Of a stretch of 64,000 bases of DNA, positions 16,161 through 24,834 are shown in pieces. The stretch spans positions 1,557,501 through 1,621,500 of the forward strand of contig NZ_CP145905.1 of NCBI RefSeq assembly GCF_036894955.1, given 5' to 3'. The position numbers and the translations under genes are program-made. Each line of letters opens with the position of its first letter. Positions within the stretch are counted from its first letter, which is position 1. The notes beneath the pieces were generated by a model that made no database searches, was not told the DNA's origin, and was given only the letters and a program-made list of their open reading frames with translations. The DNA is from Paenibacillus sp. KS-LC4. GTDB taxonomy: Bacteria; Bacillota; Bacilli; Paenibacillales; Paenibacillaceae.

Positions 16161-16846
16161 ACTATGTATGGGATTTAGTTATCAAAACCGAGCAGAAGGG
16201 GCTGCCGCGCAAAGGGCTTTATTTTACGCCCGCCAAAGTATATTCGCCTTATATGGAGCTAAGCCTGCCGGATCTGAATGCTTCAATGATGGATCGGGAT
16301 ATTGAGGTTAATGCGGATTATCGCTTCACTGAAATTTTTGACGGTTTGTTTCATCCGGATATGGAGGAATATGTTGAGCTGAGAGTGGCCCTGTTCGATA
16401 TTATGATGCATTTTCTAGCCGATGTGGATTTATCGCAGGGGATGAACCTGAGGGAATATTATATCCGGTTTATTTTGCGGGATATGGAGGAGGGCTTGTT
16501 CGGCGATGAGGTGAAGCATGGGCTGACGCTGTTCACCCGCGATGAGCGGGAGGTTATAGCGGTCAATCTGCTGCGGCTTTATGAGACGGGCGAGGCTGTT
16601 TATCTATTGAAGGATACGATGCGCAAGCTGTTCAAGCGCTCGACGATATATGTGAATTGCGAGGAGAAGGACGAGCTGGTGTTTTATGTCGGGCAGAAGC
16701 GGACGGAGGCAGTCGAGGCGCGAATTGAGATGGTGCGGCGGCTGTTCCTGCCCGTACGGTTTGTGACCGAAATTTATTGGGAATATCATTTTGGCCTGCT
16801 TGATGTGGAAGAAACGATGCAAATCGACCGCATTGCGCTCTATTAG
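16151..16846 (+). CDS. Conserved protein of unknown function, baseplate candidate
   Basis: A 231-residue soluble protein, acidic and helical, beginning NYVWDLVIKTEQKGL and containing FTPAKVYSPYMELSLPDLN. There are no catalytic motifs. The first ATG (16151) is only a few bases after its GAAGGAG site, so a TTG two codons on (16157) may be the true start. It is translationally coupled to the gene before it. The region DGLFHPDMEEYVELRVALFDIMMHFLADVDL looks like a structural helical bundle. I cannot assign a function; a small baseplate wedge subunit is the contextual guess. Confidence 0.55.
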   Translation: MGLNYVWDLVIKTEQKGLPRKGLYFTPAKVYSPYMELSLPDLNASMMDRDIEVNADYRFTEIFDGLFHPDMEEYVELRVALFDIMMHFLADVDLSQGMNLREYYIRFILRDMEEGLFGDEVKHGLTLFTRDEREVIAVNLLRLYETGEAVYLLKDTMRKLFKRSTIYVNCEEKDELVFYVGQKRTEAVEARIEMVRRLFLPVRFVTEIYWEYHFGLLDVEETMQIDRIALY

Positions 16847-16870
16847 AGACAAAGGAGGAGGGCTGTCATT

Positions 16871-19800
16871 ATGCGCAGCTATACCTATAAATTAACGAAG
16901 CCCGGTGCTGAAAATAACGCAGGAGAGCAGGCCAAGTACGAAGTAGCGGCATCTCGCGAAGCGGAGCAGTCTCAGGATGGTAACGGGCAAAATCAAGGTC
17001 AAGGCGGCCGCGGTGGCAACCCTAATCGTTATATGGATGAAGCGGGTGCAGGCGGAAAGGGCTATGGCCGTGGAGGAGCAGATGGCGGTCATGATCTAGG
17101 CGGTGCAAGCAATGGACGCGGGTTAGCGGGCGGTTATGGAAATGATGGCCTGGATGATGGCAGCTATGGCTACGGAAATGCTAACGGCAGTGCAAGCAAA
17201 AATGGGAGTGCGAACGTTAGGATGGCCGGCACAGGTCCAGCGGCCAAGCTTGGTGGCGGCTACTTGGATAAAGAGGATACAGCTAACAAAGGCAATGGAA
17301 TTGGGAGTGGGAGTACCCGTAATTCGAATAATGGTGCTGGTGGCAGAGGTGATACGCGAGGACCCTCGGGAGCGGCTCGCCAGCCAACCGGCATGAGAAC
17401 ACATTATGCGCCGCAAGGAGCGAAGGGTCTTGACCCGCAAGCTGCTCAAAATGCTCGCGACGCAGCGGCTAGGCGCTATTCGCTTGCTGAACTGGAGCAA
17501 ATGACTACGCATCAGCTGCGCAGCATTTGCCATCAAGAGCGTATCGTCAAAGGTGTTGTGGAGGCGCAGAGCCGCGAGGAGCTCGTTCGCATTGTGCTGA
17601 AATATCGCGGCGCAGTTGAAAGCCTGTTTATTGATGAATATGAGGAGCAGGGCTTTGAGCGGCTGGAATATGCGTTGCAGCATTATTTAAATACGCCGCT
17701 GCGCGATGCGGCAAGCATCCACATTCCGGCGAAAATTACGATATACAACGGCTTGCCGCTGGGTCGGCGGGATGGCTATCAGGTGCGTGCGCCTTATGTG
17801 CCAAGCGTCTGCGAATCGAATGTGCTGATTGTCAATGAGCAGGAGGAAGTATGCGGAATTTTGCGTCTGGTAAAAGATGGATTAGAGCCAGGCGTCTTTA
17901 TGCTGTGTGCAGATAAAAATACGGTGTACCGCCGGACGGCGAATCGCAATTACAGCCTGCTGCTGTTCCGCAAGCAGGATTCGGAATATTTATACAAAGC
18001 CTATTACAGCAATCGACTGATGCCGCCTGCAAATTTGCATTACTGGCGCATGCCGGTGTCTGAGCTGGACATTCGCGAGGTGGAGCAGACGCAGGCGGTG
18101 CTGGCCATAGACTTCGGCACATCAAATACGACGGCCGGCGCATTTCTCGATTATGGCTTTATTGCCGAGCCGAGCAGCCACGATATTTTAAACGGCAAGC
18201 TGCGGCTGGGGGCGATTAATTATGTATCCTTTGCCAAAACGGCAGAAGGCGATGCGGCTGGCGGGGACTTCATCCATTCCGGCGAAAGCGCAGGAGGGAT
18301 TGCCTCCACGGCTGGCTGGATCGAAATGCTGCCCACAGCGATAGGCGTAGCCGATTGCGCTGATTTAGGCAATATCCAGTACACCTACGGGTATGAGGCG
18401 ATGCGCCAGCTCAAGCATAACGCCCATGCGGGGAAAACGAGTGTTTTTCTCGGGATGAAGCGCTGGGTGAATGGCATTGGCAAAATGGAGGAAGTGAGCG
18501 ACGCGAGCGGCAATACCGCCGTGCTGAGACGAAGCGAGCTTATACGTGCTTATTTGCTGCATGTCATTCAAACGGCCGAGCACCAGTTCAAATGCCGCTT
18601 CAAGAATTTGCATTTTACAAGCCCGGTGAAGCTGAAGGAGCCGTTTATGGCGATGTTCAAGGAAGTGCTGCAAGATGATTATGTCATTGAAACGGAGCAT
18701 GCGCTGGATGAGGGCATGGCGGTGCTTTACAACACGATAGCTGACCAAATCGAGCAGGATCGCTACATGGAAGGCGAGACGTTCGATGCGCTCGTTATTG
18801 ATTGCGGCGGGGGAACGACGGATCTATCCTCGTGTCGCTTCCGAATTGAGGAAGGGCGCATTTCATATAACATCGACATTCGCACCGCTTACGAGAATGG
18901 CGACACGAATTTTGGCGGCAACAATCTCACGTACCGGGTTATGCAATATATCAAAATCGTGTTTGCCGATTATTATGCCCGTGGGCGAGTACTGACGGAT
19001 CTCGATGAGCTGATTGGAATACCTGGTGCGGACTTATTCCGCCATGTGGACGAATATGGCGTCGCGGCGGTATATGAGCCGCTGGAGCAGCGGTACCGGG
19101 AAGCGGAGCGGGTGCTGCCGACGCGCTTCAAGCAGTACGAGAACCGGACACGTGACGATTATTGGCGGGTGCGGCGCAATTTTTATTTTTTATGGGAGCT
19201 GGCAGAGGAGCTTAAGGTTGCATTTTTCCGCCGAACGAGCACGTTTCGCAGAAAATTCGAAATCGCGGAGCAGACCGCGCGTTCTGGGCGAATGAACCGC
19301 GGGGACAATGACCTTGAGGTCATGCCAATTGCGGGATGGTGCTTGTCGCTGCTAGAAGACGGCAGGTTCACCGATCGCCACGACAGCCCGGATGCGGTGT
19401 TCACGGTTAATGAGATGTCCAAGCTGCTGCGGGCAGATATTTATAATATTGTGCGGGCTTTTTTGGAGGGTTTTTATGAGGATGGCTGTTTGCAGCAGTA
19501 CGCGATGATCAAGCTGACCGGGCAATCGTGCCGGATCGAGGCATTTCGCGAGGCGCTTAAGGAATTTGTGCCGGGGCGCAGCATTGAGTTTGGGCTGAAA
19601 GCCGATGAGGCAGGCAAGGTGCCGGAGCTGAAGCTGGCATGCCTGCGCGGGGCGATCCGGTATTTGACAGCGCGCAAGCTGGGCCAAATTCAGACGACGG
19701 TGACGCGAAGTGCGCCCGTCGTACCTTATACGGTGACAGCCTATACGCATCAGGGCGGCGAAAAGGTGCTTATCAGCAGCATGGAGCAGCTAAGCCGGAT

Positions 19801-20149
19801 GCGGGGCGCGGTGTCGCGGCCGATGCATGTATCGGAGGTCGCTTTCTATCTCAAGAGCGGGGATGACAAGCTCCAGCGCAAATACGTATATGACAACAGC
19901 CGGAGTGTGTACAGTGCCGCGTTATATGAAGAAATCGCCGCCTTGTACGGCGAACAGATTCCGCAGGAGGAAACGGATTTAATCGTAAACGGGGAAGTGA
20001 AGTTTTTCGTCGTGACGGGTGAAAATCAGTGGGGCTTCCATATCGTACCGATCGCACGGACGCAGGAGCAGCTGTTGCTGGGAGAGAAGCGGCTGTTCAC
20101 TTTCGAGGACGACCTGTCGGAGCTGGATTTCTTTGACGGGCTGAAATAG
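16871..20149 (+). CDS. Hsp70-like ATPase with long Gly/Asn-rich N-terminal extension
   Basis: A 1092-residue protein. Residues 1-190 are low complexity (Gly, Asn, Ala, Arg) and probably disordered. Residues ~195-240 are a small helical domain (SLAELEQMTTHQLRSICHQERIV, SAP/Rho-N-like). About 250-400 is a beta-rich domain. The Hsp70/actin ATPase core starts at AIDFGTSNTTAGAF (D414), has the second phosphate loop VIDCGGGTTDLSS (D644) and FGGNNLTY. No canonical substrate-binding domain or EEVD tail is seen. With the J protein at 10287 it forms a likely dedicated chaperone pair; it might assemble the sheath or load effectors. A GGAGGAGGG site fixes the start. Confidence 0.8.
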   Translation: MRSYTYKLTKPGAENNAGEQAKYEVAASREAEQSQDGNGQNQGQGGRGGNPNRYMDEAGAGGKGYGRGGADGGHDLGGASNGRGLAGGYGNDGLDDGSYGYGNANGSASKNGSANVRMAGTGPAAKLGGGYLDKEDTANKGNGIGSGSTRNSNNGAGGRGDTRGPSGAARQPTGMRTHYAPQGAKGLDPQAAQNARDAAARRYSLAELEQMTTHQLRSICHQERIVKGVVEAQSREELVRIVLKYRGAVESLFIDEYEEQGFERLEYALQHYLNTPLRDAASIHIPAKITIYNGLPLGRRDGYQVRAPYVPSVCESNVLIVNEQEEVCGILRLVKDGLEPGVFMLCADKNTVYRRTANRNYSLLLFRKQDSEYLYKAYYSNRLMPPANLHYWRMPVSELDIREVEQTQAVLAIDFGTSNTTAGAFLDYGFIAEPSSHDILNGKLRLGAINYVSFAKTAEGDAAGGDFIHSGESAGGIASTAGWIEMLPTAIGVADCADLGNIQYTYGYEAMRQLKHNAHAGKTSVFLGMKRWVNGIGKMEEVSDASGNTAVLRRSELIRAYLLHVIQTAEHQFKCRFKNLHFTSPVKLKEPFMAMFKEVLQDDYVIETEHALDEGMAVLYNTIADQIEQDRYMEGETFDALVIDCGGGTTDLSSCRFRIEEGRISYNIDIRTAYENGDTNFGGNNLTYRVMQYIKIVFADYYARGRVLTDLDELIGIPGADLFRHVDEYGVAAVYEPLEQRYREAERVLPTRFKQYENRTRDDYWRVRRNFYFLWELAEELKVAFFRRTSTFRRKFEIAEQTARSGRMNRGDNDLEVMPIAGWCLSLLEDGRFTDRHDSPDAVFTVNEMSKLLRADIYNIVRAFLEGFYEDGCLQQYAMIKLTGQSCRIEAFREALKEFVPGRSIEFGLKADEAGKVPELKLACLRGAIRYLTARKLGQIQTTVTRSAPVVPYTVTAYTHQGGEKVLISSMEQLSRMRGAVSRPMHVSEVAFYLKSGDDKLQRKYVYDNSRSVYSAALYEEIAALYGEQIPQEETDLIVNGEVKFFVVTGENQWGFHIVPIARTQEQLLLGEKRLFTFEDDLSELDFFDGLK

Positions 20150-20240
20150 ATAGGTACAGATATAGATACAAAGATAGATACAAAGATAGAGATAGAGATA
20201 GAGATAGACACAGAGATAGACACAGAGATAGAGACAGAAA
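20150..20240 (+). repeat. GATAGA/GATACAAA microsatellite
   Basis: Starts right after the Hsp70-like stop codon. It is built from 12-base units: GATAGATACAAA twice, GATAGAGATAGA twice, then CACAGAGATAGA twice, i.e. a hexamer-based satellite of about 90 bases lacking coding signals. Confidence 0.85.
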
Positions 20241-20301
20241 GCTAAAGAGGAAGTGTCAGGAGATTAGAAGGGTGAAATAGACAGGAAGGAAGTGAGCGGG
20301 C

Positions 20302-21198
20302 ATGTTTGCAGACCGCTATCCCAGCTTTCAGAAGGGCCGAATTCTAAAGACGGAAATGCTCAGCAATTTGCGGGATTACCCGAGGCAGATGTTCGACATC
20401 CAGTACAGCAGCTATTCGGATGGCATTATTTGCGGGGCTGAGGTGCTGGTGGGTGAGGAGACGCTCACGATTAAGCGCGGTATCGTCAAGCATGGCGGGC
20501 GGCTGTTCAGCCTAGAACAGGATTATGAGCTGCCTTATTCGGCTACGGGAAATGAGACGCTGATTAAAATTTGCTTTCCCTCCGAGCCGAGCGTGCGCAG
20601 TGATATTACGAGCTATGAGACGGATATTGTGCTGGAGCCTGCTGGTCAGCTGCGCGGGAACGAGCTTGAGCTGGGACGGTACAAGCTCAAGCCGGGCGCG
20701 AGGCTGCGTCAAAGCTATGAGGGGTTCCATGATTTGATCACCGAGTACAACACGGTACAGCTCATTCATGTGGAGCATGCTGCATACGGTCGAAGCACGA
20801 TGGACCCGATTGTTATGCGGCTGTATGGAGAAGAGCTGCTGATGCGCGGCTGCTCTGACCCGCATGATATCTCGTTTGCGATGCTGTGCCTGAATGAAGG
20901 GACAGTAGCGATGCCTGTCATTGAGCATTATGTAGCAGCAAGGCTGGGATTGGAGCGCCGAGGCGTGCAGCGGGGCTTCCATATGGGGTCAAAAGGCGGT
21001 TCTAGCGCTAGCGGGGGAGCGTATTCGGCGGCTGGCCGTGAACGGTCGGGCGATGCAGGGAGATTTGATGACCCGCCTTCGGTGGACCGTGAACAGCTTT
21101 ATGGAAATTTGCGCCGCATCCTTGGCAGCGTGCACCGCGGCGGAGCAGCCAAAGGCGATCTTCGCCCAGGCGGCATGCGGCGGATGCTGGTGGATTAA
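20302..21198 (+). CDS. Conserved protein of unknown function, possible baseplate/adaptor protein
   Basis: A 298-residue protein. The first half is beta-rich (YSSYSDGIICGAEVLVGEETLTIKRG then GIVKHGGRLF), a pattern reminiscent of phage tail or TssK-type shell domains. The middle has a helical domain (SDPHDISFAMLCLNEGTVAMPVIEHYVAARLGL), and the C-terminal ~75 residues are a Gly/Ser/Arg-rich tail. No membrane or catalytic motifs are seen. It starts at an ATG after a GAAGGAAG site, downstream of the satellite, and is followed by a terminator-like hairpin. The structural role is inference from position between the Hsp70-like and VgrG genes. Confidence 0.5.
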   Translation: MFADRYPSFQKGRILKTEMLSNLRDYPRQMFDIQYSSYSDGIICGAEVLVGEETLTIKRGIVKHGGRLFSLEQDYELPYSATGNETLIKICFPSEPSVRSDITSYETDIVLEPAGQLRGNELELGRYKLKPGARLRQSYEGFHDLITEYNTVQLIHVEHAAYGRSTMDPIVMRLYGEELLMRGCSDPHDISFAMLCLNEGTVAMPVIEHYVAARLGLERRGVQRGFHMGSKGGSSASGGAYSAAGRERSGDAGRFDDPPSVDREQLYGNLRRILGSVHRGGAAKGDLRPGGMRRMLVD

Positions 21199-21238
21199 GG
21201 ACGTTTAATAAGCCCGTTCAACCGCCGCTCATGCCGTT

Positions 21239-21284
21239 TGGGAAAGAGTGAGCGAGCGCTCGCTCGTAGCAGGCTCCCTTTTTT
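21239..21284 (+). terminator. Possible terminator with a 16-base perfect palindrome
   Basis: GGGA and TCCC arms enclose GAGCGAGCGCTCGCTC (21250-21265), followed by a run of six T. The perfect palindrome has no loop of its own, so the exact fold is uncertain; it could also be a protein-binding site. Confidence 0.5.
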
Positions 21285-21360
21285 AACCATTTAATAGATT
21301 AGAGGCTTAGAAGCAGGTTAGTCCAAGAACATGAAAGATGAATTGAAGGAGGACGACAAG

Positions 21361-21960
21361 TTGGAACATGCTGATGAGAAAATATTGAAATTGCTGCAAG
21401 AGATGGAGACGCTTGAGAACCCGCAAACGATTCATGCCGCTAGCATTCGAATCGGAGTTGAAAACTATGTGTTTGAGCCTGTTTTCTTTTTCGATGAGCG
21501 TTTATCGGTGCATTTGCCGAGCCAGTTCAAGGACATGGATGAGCAGTCGAGGAAAGCCAAATATCCGTATGAGGCGCGTCCAGATAATATTAAGGCCAAT
21601 GCGGATGGAAGTATTGCTTTTACGCTGAAATATGTGGATGAGGACTTAAGCGACCCTTGGGTGGATGAGCTTACGAATGGCATGAAGAGTATGGTGAAGC
21701 GGGCGAATCCGGCGAATGTTTTTTATACGACAGAGGTTGAGGAAATTAATGGGAAACGCATCGGCTTCTTCGACTTCAAAAGCTCGGCGCTCGACGGCTA
21801 CCTATATACGATTATGTTCTTCCTTGCGCTGGACGGTAAGGCGGTTATCGGGTCCTTCACATGTCCGTATAGCCTATATGCCGACTGGCGGGAGATTGCT
21901 TACCAAATGCTGCAAAGTATCCGGGTATACGAAGAAGCAGAGGAAGAGGTGCAGGCATGA
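21361..21960 (+). CDS. DcrB/Eag-like protein, possible effector-loading chaperone
   Basis: A 199-residue soluble acidic protein. The core (VFFFDERLSVHLPSQFKDM, then ADGSIAFTLKY, then the C-terminal DWREIAYQMLQSIRVYEE) matches the general pattern of the DcrB/DUF1795 fold, the family of Eag chaperones that hold effector membrane segments before loading onto VgrG in type VI systems. I chose the TTG at 21361 because AAGGAGG lies 8 bases upstream; an ATG at 21331 has no such site. It overlaps the first vgrG by 4 bases (ATGA). Two downstream effectors do carry hydrophobic segments, which fits, but the family call is tentative. Confidence 0.45.
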   Translation: MEHADEKILKLLQEMETLENPQTIHAASIRIGVENYVFEPVFFFDERLSVHLPSQFKDMDEQSRKAKYPYEARPDNIKANADGSIAFTLKYVDEDLSDPWVDELTNGMKSMVKRANPANVFYTTEVEEINGKRIGFFDFKSSALDGYLYTIMFFLALDGKAVIGSFTCPYSLYADWREIAYQMLQSIRVYEEAEEEVQA

Positions 21961-23555
21961 GTGAACGTACAGTAAGACCGACTGAGCGAGCAGGACGTAT
22001 GGAAGCTCGCGGCGCAAAACAGGAATCCGGTGGCATGGATTTTATGGCAGGCCGTGCAGAAAGACCAGCAGGTCGGGCGGAACGCTCGGAAAACAAAAAT
22101 ACTCACCCAGCCGCAGCCGCGATAAGAAGCGAGAGTGCAAGCAGCCAAACCTCCCACCCGATCTACACCCTCGCAGACATCCATATGACTGAAAGCCCCT
22201 ATGAGCAAATAACAGCCTTGAAAATAGTAAAAGAAGTGAATGAGCATATCCAGCTGACGCTAAGCGGCATCGTGCCGGAAAGCAAGCTGGATGTGTATAT
22301 CGAGCGCATCTCGGACAATGAGCCGATTGAGGTGTATACGCAGACGGAGGAGAGCGGCAAGCGGACGCTTTTTCATGGCATTATTACGAACGCCCGCATC
22401 CAAGTGGTGCAAAACGTGCGGACGCTGACGATTGAAGCCCACAGCCGCACATTCCTGATGGATCTCAAAAAGGAAACGCGCTCCTACCAAAACGGGCAGC
22501 AAACGTATGAGCAGATTTTGAACGAGCTGGCGGCAGATTATCCGAACGCGAATGTCGTGGATGAAGCGTCGCAGGGCAAGGCTATAGGCGGCCTTATCAT
22601 GCAATATCAAGAAACCGACTGGGCGTTCGCGAAGCGGCTGGCGTCGCATTTCCATATGCCGCTGCTGGCGATTAGCGCGATGCCGGGCATCCGTTTCTAT
22701 GCGGGCTTGCCGGAGGCGGGCGGCGAGGTCGTGCTGACGGAGAGCAACTATACGATTCGTAAGGAAATGGGCACCTACAAGCAGTTGGCTGAAAATAGCA
22801 AAGCGAGCTTCACCGAGCAGGGCCGGATGATTTATGAGGTGACGAGCCATACGGCTGTTGAGCTGGGCAGCGCCGTTCAATTTCAACGCCGCTCCTTGTT
22901 CGTGTACCGCGTGGAAGCACGCACGGAGCAAGGACTGCTTGTCTACCATTACGATCTGCGAGAGCGGGAAGGATTTCGCTGCGGCACCCGTTATCTGGAG
23001 GAGATCACGGGTATTTCGCTATTCGGCACGATTGCGGGCGTGGAGAAGGACAAGGTCAAGCTGAAGCTGAAAATCGACGGCGGCGGAGCGGATACGTGGT
23101 TCCCGTATTCGACGGTGTATTCATCGCCAGATGGCAGCGGGTGGTACTGTATGCCGGAGATCGGCGATGAGGCAAGGCTGTATTTTCCCGATGCGGAGGA
23201 GAAAAATGCGTTTGCGGCAAGCTCGGTTGACGTCGCTTCTTCGGATACGACGAAGCGCAGTGATCCAGCAGTGAAAAGCATCAGCACGAAATACGGCAAG
23301 CAGATTGTGTTTCAGCCGGGCGCGGTGGAGATTATCGGGGGCGGGCAGATGCTGCTGCGTTTGACGGATGACGGCGGAATCGAGATCAACAGCGATAAGA
23401 AAATTATGCTGTCGGCGGTGGAGGACATTGAAATAACGAGCGAAGCCAATATTTTGATCCAAGGGGAGACGGGCATTGATCTGAAGCAGGGCGATGCGAT
23501 GCTGACGGTACAGGATGAAGTGACGCTGAGCGGCGGAAAGGTCAACATTGTATGA
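21957..23555 (+). CDS. VgrG-like spike protein without toxin domain
   Basis: A 532-residue protein. About 60 disordered residues rich in Arg/Glu/Ala come first, then the phage gpD/VgrG-type domains (LADIHMTESPYEQ, GIITNARIQVVQNVRTLTIEA, LQYQETDWAFAKRLASHF-like), an OB-fold region (GTIAGVEKDKVKLKLKIDGGGADTWFPYSTVYSSPDG, GDEARLYFPD) and a C-terminal beta-helical spike of repeating short strands ending at residue 532. This is the gp27-gp5 layout of a contractile tail tip. Unlike the two later VgrG genes it ends after the spike. It overlaps both flanking genes by 4 bases, so the segment is one translation unit. A 225-base copy of its 5' part lies at 33541. Confidence 0.8.
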   Translation: MSERTVRPTERAGRMEARGAKQESGGMDFMAGRAERPAGRAERSENKNTHPAAAAIRSESASSQTSHPIYTLADIHMTESPYEQITALKIVKEVNEHIQLTLSGIVPESKLDVYIERISDNEPIEVYTQTEESGKRTLFHGIITNARIQVVQNVRTLTIEAHSRTFLMDLKKETRSYQNGQQTYEQILNELAADYPNANVVDEASQGKAIGGLIMQYQETDWAFAKRLASHFHMPLLAISAMPGIRFYAGLPEAGGEVVLTESNYTIRKEMGTYKQLAENSKASFTEQGRMIYEVTSHTAVELGSAVQFQRRSLFVYRVEARTEQGLLVYHYDLREREGFRCGTRYLEEITGISLFGTIAGVEKDKVKLKLKIDGGGADTWFPYSTVYSSPDGSGWYCMPEIGDEARLYFPDAEEKNAFAASSVDVASSDTTKRSDPAVKSISTKYGKQIVFQPGAVEIIGGGQMLLRLTDDGGIEINSDKKIMLSAVEDIEITSEANILIQGETGIDLKQGDAMLTVQDEVTLSGGKVNIV

Positions 23556-24274
23556 GTCAGGTGATGACGCGGGAAGAGGCGCTTGCAGACTTTATGGAAC
23601 GGCATGTGTTTGATCGGTGGCAGGAGGATGTGCTGCTCGTAAACGACATTTACGAGCAGCATCAGGAAGAGATGGATGCAGAGCTGGCGAGAGCGTTTGA
23701 GGCGTTATGCGTGCGGGCAGCGGAGCTTCAAGCAGCGGAAGAGCAAGGAAAGCTGAAATATATTTATATTTCTTATTTGCGGACGAGCATCATGGAGGGG
23801 CACTGTACGTACCGAATGGATGCGTATGATGAACGCTGGCTGATGGATACGTCAGGCTGTACGGCGAGCTGGGAGCCGGCGTTTCTGTTCGCTCCAATGT
23901 TTGAGCGAGTGAAGCGGCTGGAGCCAGAAATAGTCGCTTATGCACGAAAGGTCACGCTTATGGATCTCGACGATATCCGCCAGCTGGAGGCGGAGAAATG
24001 CCATACGCTAGCGGTGGAATTCGTGCGTGGGCAGATGGAGAAGCTGATTGAGCTTGAAGCCTTCACCGCACTTGCGAAGGCGGAGGGCTGGGCGATTGCT
24101 ATGGGCGAGTACCGCGATCAGACGGAAATATTGGCGGAGGATGGTCATGGGGTGCGCGCACTGGATGAGCCTGAGCCTGAGCCTGACGAAGGCGAAAGCG
24201 CGGAAGAGGAGCTGCCAGATCAGGAAGCGCGCCAGCTTCAAGAGCAGCAGGATGGAAAGGACGGTGCGTCCTGA
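23552..24274 (+). CDS. Unknown helical protein between VgrG and PAAR-like genes
   Basis: A 240-residue acidic, largely helical soluble protein (NDIYEQHQEEMDAELARAFEALCVR, AAELQAAEEQGKLKYIYISYLRTSI) with a Glu/Pro/Gln-rich disordered tail of about 45 residues. No motif is recognised. Start and stop overlap those of its neighbours (ATGA at 23552, TGATG at 24272), which implies coupled translation. Genes in this place between spike and PAAR usually encode adaptors or chaperones in type VI systems, but the sequence alone does not show this. Confidence 0.6.
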   Translation: MSQVMTREEALADFMERHVFDRWQEDVLLVNDIYEQHQEEMDAELARAFEALCVRAAELQAAEEQGKLKYIYISYLRTSIMEGHCTYRMDAYDERWLMDTSGCTASWEPAFLFAPMFERVKRLEPEIVAYARKVTLMDLDDIRQLEAEKCHTLAVEFVRGQMEKLIELEAFTALAKAEGWAIAMGEYRDQTEILAEDGHGVRALDEPEPEPDEGESAEEELPDQEARQLQEQQDGKDGAS

Positions 24275-24798
24275 TGGACTATTTTGTGCTAAAGCAGGAT
24301 AGCCGCTACACGAGTACGCCGATGCTGGAAGGGCTGCGGGAGAAGCTGGACATGCGAGATATGCACGCGGTGACCTCGTACCGAATACCGGACAAGCTGC
24401 TGTTTCAAGTCAAGGGAGAGAAGGACAGCGTATTTACGGATGTGCTGGATCGGCAGCTTTTTTTGCTCTCGGATGGCTTGAAGCGGTTAGTGGAGCTGTA
24501 TGAGCCAAGAGCGGTATACAAGATGGTCATATTGATGCATCTGCTCACGCGGCGGCAGCAGACGTATTATTTGCCCTTTTTTGAGGAGCTGCCCTGTTTA
24601 AGTCCTTATGCCGAGCTGCATCAGGATCAGCGGACAATTAAGCGGCTGGTATTAGACCCAGAACGTCTGCAAGGGAAGAAAATTGTGCGGGTGAGCGAAA
24701 GCGAGCTGCCGCTGATCGTTGTGCGGCTGGATGTAGCGGAGAGCCTGCTGCGGCGGGAGCCAGTGGGCATACGGTTGGAACGGGTGGAGCTGGCTTAG
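24274..24798 (+). CDS. Unknown protein, possible VgrG/PAAR adaptor
   Basis: A 174-residue protein (DYFVLKQDSRYTSTPMLEG at the start, ESELPLIVVRLDVAESLLRREPVGIRLERVELA at the end) with a basic, mostly helical middle. No catalytic motif or membrane segment. The first residues and C-terminal beta-rich end look like immunity MXAN_0049-type or imm-like domains (for example ...IVVRLDVAESLLRR), but I do not press this. It ends 51 bases before the first PAAR-like gene. A shortened copy with a 381-base in-frame deletion survives in front of the second PAAR-like gene, which ties this gene functionally to that cassette. Confidence 0.6.
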   Translation: MDYFVLKQDSRYTSTPMLEGLREKLDMRDMHAVTSYRIPDKLLFQVKGEKDSVFTDVLDRQLFLLSDGLKRLVELYEPRAVYKMVILMHLLTRRQQTYYLPFFEELPCLSPYAELHQDQRTIKRLVLDPERLQGKKIVRVSESELPLIVVRLDVAESLLRREPVGIRLERVELA

Positions 24799-24834
24799 AC
24801 GAAGCATGCTGAAACTGAAACAATCGGTAACGGA

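Noticed and set aside
20026..20223. Reverse-strand frame of repeated Ser-Ile codons
   Set aside because: It is the translation of the GATAGA microsatellite and has no gene-like features.
21250..21265. Perfect palindrome as an attachment or operator site
   Set aside because: A T run follows nearby, so a terminator is the simpler reading; no second copy was found to support an attachment site.
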